From contig NZ_FOXY01000004.1 of assembly GCF_900115865.1 (NCBI RefSeq), positions 248,001-312,000 on the forward strand: a DNA stretch of 64,000 bases, in the 5' to 3' direction. Source of the stretch: Donghicola eburneus. GTDB lineage: Bacteria; Pseudomonadota; Alphaproteobacteria; Rhodobacterales; Rhodobacteraceae. The stretch's first letter is position 1. Each line of letters opens with the position of its first letter. Of the stretch, positions 57,331 through 64,000 are shown in pieces. A program made the position numbers and the translations under genes. Below the pieces are notes generated by a model. It ran no database searches. It saw nothing but the letters and a program-made list of their open reading frames with translations, and had not been told where the DNA came from.

Positions 57331-58514
57331 GCGATCACTCCGATCTTGCGGCCAGCACTGGCAAAGGCGTTCAGGCCGAAATCCAGATCCTCGCGGGTCA
57401 GGGCTGCGTTCATTTGGGTGCGGATGCGGGCTTGGCCCTTTGGTACCACGGGGAAGAAGAAGCCCGAGACATAGACCCCCTCTTCGAACAGGGCGTTCGC
57501 CATAGCTTGGGCCTTTTGCGCCTCGCCGAGCATGACGGGGATGATGGGGTGTTCGCCCGGCAGCAGGTCAAAACCAAGGTCGGTCAAACCAGCACGCCAG
57601 TACTTCGCGTTCTCAAAAAGCTGCTCGCGCAGCGCGTCGCCCTGTTCTACCAAGTCCAGCGCCTTGATTCCTGCAGCCACGACCGAAGGCGGTAGCGCGT
57701 TCGAGAACAGATAAGGCCGTGCGCGCTGGCGCAGCAGGTCGATCACGGGTTGGGGGCCAGCAATGTAGCCGCCCAACGCGCCGCCCAAAGCCTTGCCTAA
57801 GGTGCCGGTCAGAATATCGACGTCGACCGCTTGGTGCGCTGCGGTGCCTTCCCCCTTTGGACCCATAAAGCCGGTCGAGTGGCAGTCATCCACCATCACC
57901 ACTGCGCCGTATTGGGCAGCCAGATGCGTGATCTCGGGCAGCTTGGCCAGATAGCCGTCCATGCTAAAGACGCCATCGGTGGCGATCATGATGTGACGCG
58001 CGCTGGCCTCTTTAGCCTCGATTAGTTTGGCCTCTAAATCCGCCATGTCCGAGTTGGCGTAGCGATAGCGCTGCGCCTTGCACAGCCGGATGCCGTCGAT
58101 GATTGAGGCATGGTTCAGCGCGTCCGAGATGATCGCGTCCTCGGGCCCCAGTAGGGGTTCGAACAGCGCGCCGTTCGCGTCAAAACAGGCGGCGAACAGG
58201 ATCGCGTCATCTTTGGCAAGGAAGTCTGCCAGCCGCTGTTCCAGCTCTCGGTGCAAATCCTGCGTGCCGCAGATGAACCGGACCGAGGCCATACCGTACC
58301 CGTGGTCATCCATCGCGCCTTTGGCGGCGGCGATCAGGTCGGGGTGATCCGCAAGCCCCAGATAGTTGTTCGCACACAGGTTCAGAACCTTGCGATCGCC
58401 CACAGATACCCATCCCGACTGGGGTGAGGTGATCATCCGCTCCCGTTTATACAGACCGTCTTTTTCGATCTCGTGCAGGGTTTCTGTGATCTGGTTCAGA
58501 AATGCGGTCGTCAT
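57327..58514 (-). CDS. kbl: 2-amino-3-ketobutyrate CoA ligase (glycine C-acetyltransferase)
   Basis: PLP enzyme splitting 2-amino-3-oxobutyrate with CoA to glycine and acetyl-CoA; with Tdh it forms the main threonine catabolic route. The 395-residue protein has [35 protein letters not shown] and the PLP-lysine segment [15 protein letters not shown]. It is upstream of tdh in the operon. Two palindromic operator-like sites lie in the 115 bp between it and the XRE-cupin gene. Confidence 0.97.
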   Translation of the reverse strand: MTTAFLNQITETLHEIEKDGLYKRERMITSPQSGWVSVGDRKVLNLCANNYLGLADHPDLIAAAKGAMDDHGYGMASVRFICGTQDLHRELEQRLADFLAKDDAILFAACFDANGALFEPLLGPEDAIISDALNHASIIDGIRLCKAQRYRYANSDMADLEAKLIEAKEASARHIMIATDGVFSMDGYLAKLPEITHLAAQYGAVVMVDDCHSTGFMGPKGEGTAAHQAVDVDILTGTLGKALGGALGGYIAGPQPVIDLLRQRARPYLFSNALPPSVVAAGIKALDLVEQGDALREQLFENAKYWRAGLTDLGFDLLPGEHPIIPVMLGEAQKAQAMANALFEEGVYVSGFFFPVVPKGQARIRTQMNAALTREDLDFGLNAFASAGRKIGVIA

Positions 58515-58555
58515 GAATCACCTCCGTGTTTCCACAAAGGTAGCATGGCGGATGA

Positions 58556-58612
58556 ATTTCCAAAATACCGGAAATCTGCTTTAAGGGAAAATTTCCGTGA
58601 TTTCGGAAATTT
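58556..58612. promoter_or_regulatory. Two operator-like palindromes before kbl-tdh
   Basis: Site 2 (58589-58612) is a perfect repeat, AAATTTCCG-TGATTT-CGGAAATTT. Site 1 (58556-58575) is ATTTCC-AAAATACC-GGAAAT, with the same half-site. Their centres are 35 bp apart. They lie between the XRE-cupin regulator gene and kbl, 40-100 bp before the kbl start, so they are likely the regulator's binding sites. Confidence 0.65.
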
Positions 58613-58629
58613 GCGACTGTACGGTGGAA

Positions 58630-59208
58630 TTAGGCATCCTGAACCACCAGAAACACCTGTGCAGGGCCAGCCTCGGCGCTGATCGTGTGGGGCTGGTCGA
58701 CCGGATAGCGGGCTGTGTCTCCGGGTCCGAGCATCTCGACCTTGTCACCAGCCTTGATACGGACATTACCACTAATGACGGTCAAATGTTCCCGCGCTCC
58801 GCGTTTATGAGGGGCGCTGTCCAGAATACCGCTGTCCTGAAACCGGATGTCGTAGACTTCGTGACGACCGACTTCCTCGGGCGGGGATAGAATGCGGATC
58901 GAGCATCCCTGACCCGCATTAGCGATCAGCGGGACGTTCGCGTTACGCAGCACTTCGATGCCTGCGGGTTCATCCACGCCCTCCAAAAGCCCCGCGAAAT
59001 CCACCTGAAGGGCGCGAGTCAGGTTCCACAGGGTCGCGATCGTGGGGCTAGACTCCCCGCGCTCGATCTGGCTGACCATGCTACGCGATACGCCTGAGAG
59101 TTTGGCGACTGCATCCAGCGACAGCCCCTTGTCCCGACGCGCAGCGCGCAGGCGAGTGGGCAGTAGCGAGAGGACTTCGGTTTCGGGGGTGGAGGCTTCA
59201 TCCGTCAT
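58630..59208 (-). CDS. XRE-family regulator with C-terminal cupin domain
   Basis: A 192-residue regulator. The helix-turn-helix (RLRAARRDKGLSLDAVAKLSGVSRSMVSQIERGESSPT) fills residues about 17-65; the cupin sensor domain follows (HLTVISGNVRIKAGDKVEMLGPGDTARYPVDQPHTI). Such SutR/PuuR-like proteins sense small molecules, often amino acids or amines. It is just upstream of kbl-tdh on the same strand and separated from them by two palindromes, so threonine or glycine catabolism is the likely target. ATG 59208 is chosen as the start. Confidence 0.9.
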   Translation of the reverse strand: MTDEASTPETEVLSLLPTRLRAARRDKGLSLDAVAKLSGVSRSMVSQIERGESSPTIATLWNLTRALQVDFAGLLEGVDEPAGIEVLRNANVPLIANAGQGCSIRILSPPEEVGRHEVYDIRFQDSGILDSAPHKRGAREHLTVISGNVRIKAGDKVEMLGPGDTARYPVDQPHTISAEAGPAQVFLVVQDA

Positions 59209-59337
59209 AGCGGAACTAAGCCCCTGCACGAGCCCCAAAGTCAAGCAATCCCGCCGCGAAATATGACCCCACGTTTTTATGACATGCTGCTCTTTGCAGG
59301 GTTAACCTACCTGCAATCACAGGGGGAGGGAGCACCC

Positions 59338-60510
59338 ATGACAGGTATCGTAATTCTAGGCGGCGCACGGACAGCCATCGGCACATTTGGCGGTAGCTTG
59401 GCGGGGATCGAGCCAGCGGCTTTGGGGACGATCACGGCCAAAGCAGCTATGGAGCGGGCTGGCGTCGCGCCGGAGCAAATCGGTCACGTTGCCTATGGCC
59501 ACATCATCAATACTCAGCCACGCGACATGTACCTGTCGCGCGTCGCTGCGATGGATGCGGGTATTCCCGACAGCGTCCCTGCTATGAACGTGAACCGGCT
59601 CTGCGGGTCGGGCGTGCAGGCCATTATCTCGGCCGCGCAATCGCTGATGCTGGGCGATGCGGACTACGCGCTGGCGGGTGGTGCCGAGAGTATGAGCCGT
59701 TCACCCTACATCGTGCCCGGCGCGCGCTGGGGCACCAAAATGGGCGATATGCAGGCGCAGGACATGATGCTGGGGGCGCTGAACTGTCCTTTTGGCACGG
59801 GTCACATGGGGATCACCGCCGAAAATGTGGCCAGCGAGCATAGCGTGAGCCGCGGAGATCAGGACGCCTTTGCGGTCGAAAGCCAACGCCGCACCGCCGC
59901 TGCAATCGAAGCTGGCTATTTCTCAGATCAAATCGTACCGGTCGAGGTAAAGCGCAAGCGCGAGTTGGTGCCCTTTGACACCGATGAGCATCCCAAGGCG
60001 ACCACATTGGAAACTTTGGCCGGACTACGCCCTGCCTTCCGCAAGGACGGCTCTGTCACCGCAGGCAATGCGAGTGGTTTGAATGATGGCGCGGCGTCCT
60101 TGGTTCTGGCGCGGGAAGAGGCTGCAAATGCCGCGGGCCTGACGCCGCGGGCGCGCATCATTGGCTATGCCCACGCTGGTGTACGCCCCGAGGTGATGGG
60201 CATCGGCCCTGTCCCTGCCGTGCAGGCCTTGTTGGCGAAAACCGGACTGACTGTCGGCGATTTCGACGTCATCGAGTCGAACGAGGCCTTTGCCGCGCAA
60301 GCCATCGCTGTGAACCGCGAACTGGGACTTGATCCGGCCAAGGTGAACCCGAATGGCGGCGCGATAGCGCTGGGTCATCCGGTGGGCGCAACTGGCGCGA
60401 TTATCACCGTCAAAGCGATGTATGAACTCGAGCGGATTGGCGGCAAGCGCGCCCTGATCACCATGTGTATCGGCGGCGGGCAGGGCATTGCGCTGGCGAT
60501 TGAACGCTAA
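59338..60510 (+). CDS. Acetyl-CoA C-acyltransferase (thiolase)
   Basis: A 390-residue thiolase. The nucleophile is Cys89 in NVNRLCGSGVQA; the second active-site motifs are GGAIALGHPVGATGA and CIGGGQGIALA. The length and motifs fit biosynthetic acetoacetyl-CoA thiolase (PhaA/AtoB-like) or a beta-ketothiolase of degradation; the two cannot be separated here. GGGGGAGGGAG precedes ATG 59338. It is divergent from the XRE-cupin gene and not obviously part of an operon. Confidence 0.93.
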   Translation: MTGIVILGGARTAIGTFGGSLAGIEPAALGTITAKAAMERAGVAPEQIGHVAYGHIINTQPRDMYLSRVAAMDAGIPDSVPAMNVNRLCGSGVQAIISAAQSLMLGDADYALAGGAESMSRSPYIVPGARWGTKMGDMQAQDMMLGALNCPFGTGHMGITAENVASEHSVSRGDQDAFAVESQRRTAAAIEAGYFSDQIVPVEVKRKRELVPFDTDEHPKATTLETLAGLRPAFRKDGSVTAGNASGLNDGAASLVLAREEAANAAGLTPRARIIGYAHAGVRPEVMGIGPVPAVQALLAKTGLTVGDFDVIESNEAFAAQAIAVNRELGLDPAKVNPNGGAIALGHPVGATGAIITVKAMYELERIGGKRALITMCIGGGQGIALAIER

Positions 60511-60582
60511 ATCCACCGCAATTTAAGAGCCTATTCACCCTGTTCCGTCAGGTTGCCCCTATTCGGAACAGGGAATCGGCTC

Positions 60583-63132
<2,550 letters not shown>

Positions 63133-63861
63133 TAGACATATCCACCAATGTCAAAGTCGCGCAGCGCGGCTGGATCGGTCAGACGGTTTTCCATCATGTA
63201 GCGCGCCATCGAGCCACGCGCCTTTTTGGCATAGAAGCTGACGATCTTGGGCGTTCCGTTTTTTTCTTCCATGAAAACAGGCGTGATGATGCGCAGGTTC
63301 AAAGCCTTTTGGTCAACCGCGCCAAAGTATTCTTGGCTGGCACAGTTCACCAAAACATCTGTTTCGGCAGCTTCGGCCTGAGCATTCAACGCTTCAGACA
63401 GGCGTGGGCCCCAGTATTCATACAGGTTCTTGCCGCGCGGGTTTTTCAGGCGGCTGCCCATCTCTAGGCGGTAGGGTTCGATCGCGTCGCGCGGACGCAA
63501 TACTCCGTAAAGGCCGGACAAAATCCGCAGATGGTCGTCGGCCCACCGCATGGCGTCAGGGTCTAGAGTCTTGGCTTCTAGACCCTGATAAGTGTCACCG
63601 GCAAAGGCATAGACGGCAGCCTTGCGCTCTTGTTCGCCGAAATTGGCAAAACGCTCTTCGTTCAATTTCCCGAGGTTGTCGCTGATGTGCATCAGCTTGG
63701 ACAGATCGGCGGCGGTCAGATCGCGGGCCACGCCTGCTAGCTCTACGGCGCTGTCCCAGAAATCGGGCGTGGTTGTGGCGCCGTCGCGGGGCTCCATGTC
63801 CATCTTTTTGGCGGGGGATAGAACGGCCAGCATCTCTGTCTCCTTAGTCTTTCGCTCGGAT

Positions 63862-64000
63862 TTAGCCCGCCTCCCGTAGGACGTCCAGAAATGCTTCGCC
63901 AAATCTTTCGGCGCGCCGATCCCCGAGCAGTCGAACCAGTGTTTGATTGTCCCGAGGGCGGAGTTCCGCGATTTTCGCCAGCTGCGAGGCAGAGCAACTC
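63862..64000 (-). CDS. C-terminal end of a probable RecQ-type helicase (HRDC-like)
   Basis: Only the last 45 residues are in the window. The reading SQLAKIAELRPRDNQTLVRL then ERFGEAFLDVLREAG resembles the end of an HRDC domain (LA.L.P.....L..L...+.ERYG.AFL.V), as in RecQ. RecQ helicases unwind recombination intermediates. The call is tentative because the helicase core lies outside. Confidence 0.45.
   Translation of the reverse strand, partial: SCSASQLAKIAELRPRDNQTLVRLLGDRRAERFGEAFLDVLREAG

Overview
The window is chromosomal DNA of an alphaproteobacterium, almost certainly Rhodobacteraceae (Roseobacter group). The evidence is the gene order ubiE / mutM / enoyl-CoA hydratase / rpsT / dnaA / dnaN / recF / gyrB, the protein signatures, the GC-rich codon use, and a short repeat (GGGTATTT..ACCAAGATGAAG) sitting behind stop codons. 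I see no rRNA, tRNA, insertion sequence, prophage block or CRISPR array. No species can be named from sequence alone.

Layout. 0-10.3 kb: replication and repair block (ubiE 5' part, mutM, an enoyl-CoA hydratase, rpsT, dnaA, dnaN, recF, two small passenger genes, gyrB). 10.3-14 kb: ilvD flanked by two related exported HExxH proteins. 14.4-18.8 kb: an exported endonuclease/exonuclease/phosphatase-fold protein, then an IclR-type regulator divergent from glcB-glcG (glyoxylate to malate) with an operator-like palindrome between them. 19.2-34.9 kb: cell-surface region. It holds a secreted RTX metalloprotease, two sulfotransferase-like proteins, a Wza-type export lipoprotein, a phage-tail-like DUF2793 protein, a WbpM/CapD dehydratase, an initiating sugar transferase, YjbE-, YjbF- and YjbH-like secretion factors, and the kdsD-kdsB-kdsA Kdo operon. 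Together these suggest export of an acidic, perhaps sulfated, polysaccharide. No Wzc/Wzb, flippase or polymerase is present, so the system must be completed elsewhere.

35-41.6 kb (minus strand): the elongasome operon mreB-mreC-mreD-mrdA-rodA with ghrA three bases behind rodA. 41.7-46.8 kb: rlmJ, leuA with an unannotated leucine-rich leader peptide and attenuator-like stem, then an SDR gene coupled to an iron-sulfur photolyase. 46.8-51.3 kb: an exported 19-repeat MORN protein, nadE, a small membrane protein and a 2OG-Fe(II) oxygenase. 51.4-59.2 kb: a serine/glycine/threonine cluster (serB divergent from serC-serA, a metallophosphatase, and kbl-tdh under a putative XRE-cupin regulator with two matching palindromes). 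59.3-64 kb: a thiolase, a soluble hybrid histidine kinase with two receiver domains, yaaA, and the 3' end of a probable recQ.

The most notable hidden signals are the leuA leader/attenuator (44.29-44.43 kb), the structured serC leader with its ribosome binding site in a hairpin loop, the paired TTTCCG/CGGAAA operators before kbl, the recurrent post-stop repeat (one copy of which supplies the recF start codon), the period-two MORN array with a single phase break, and the paralogous HExxH pair around ilvD.
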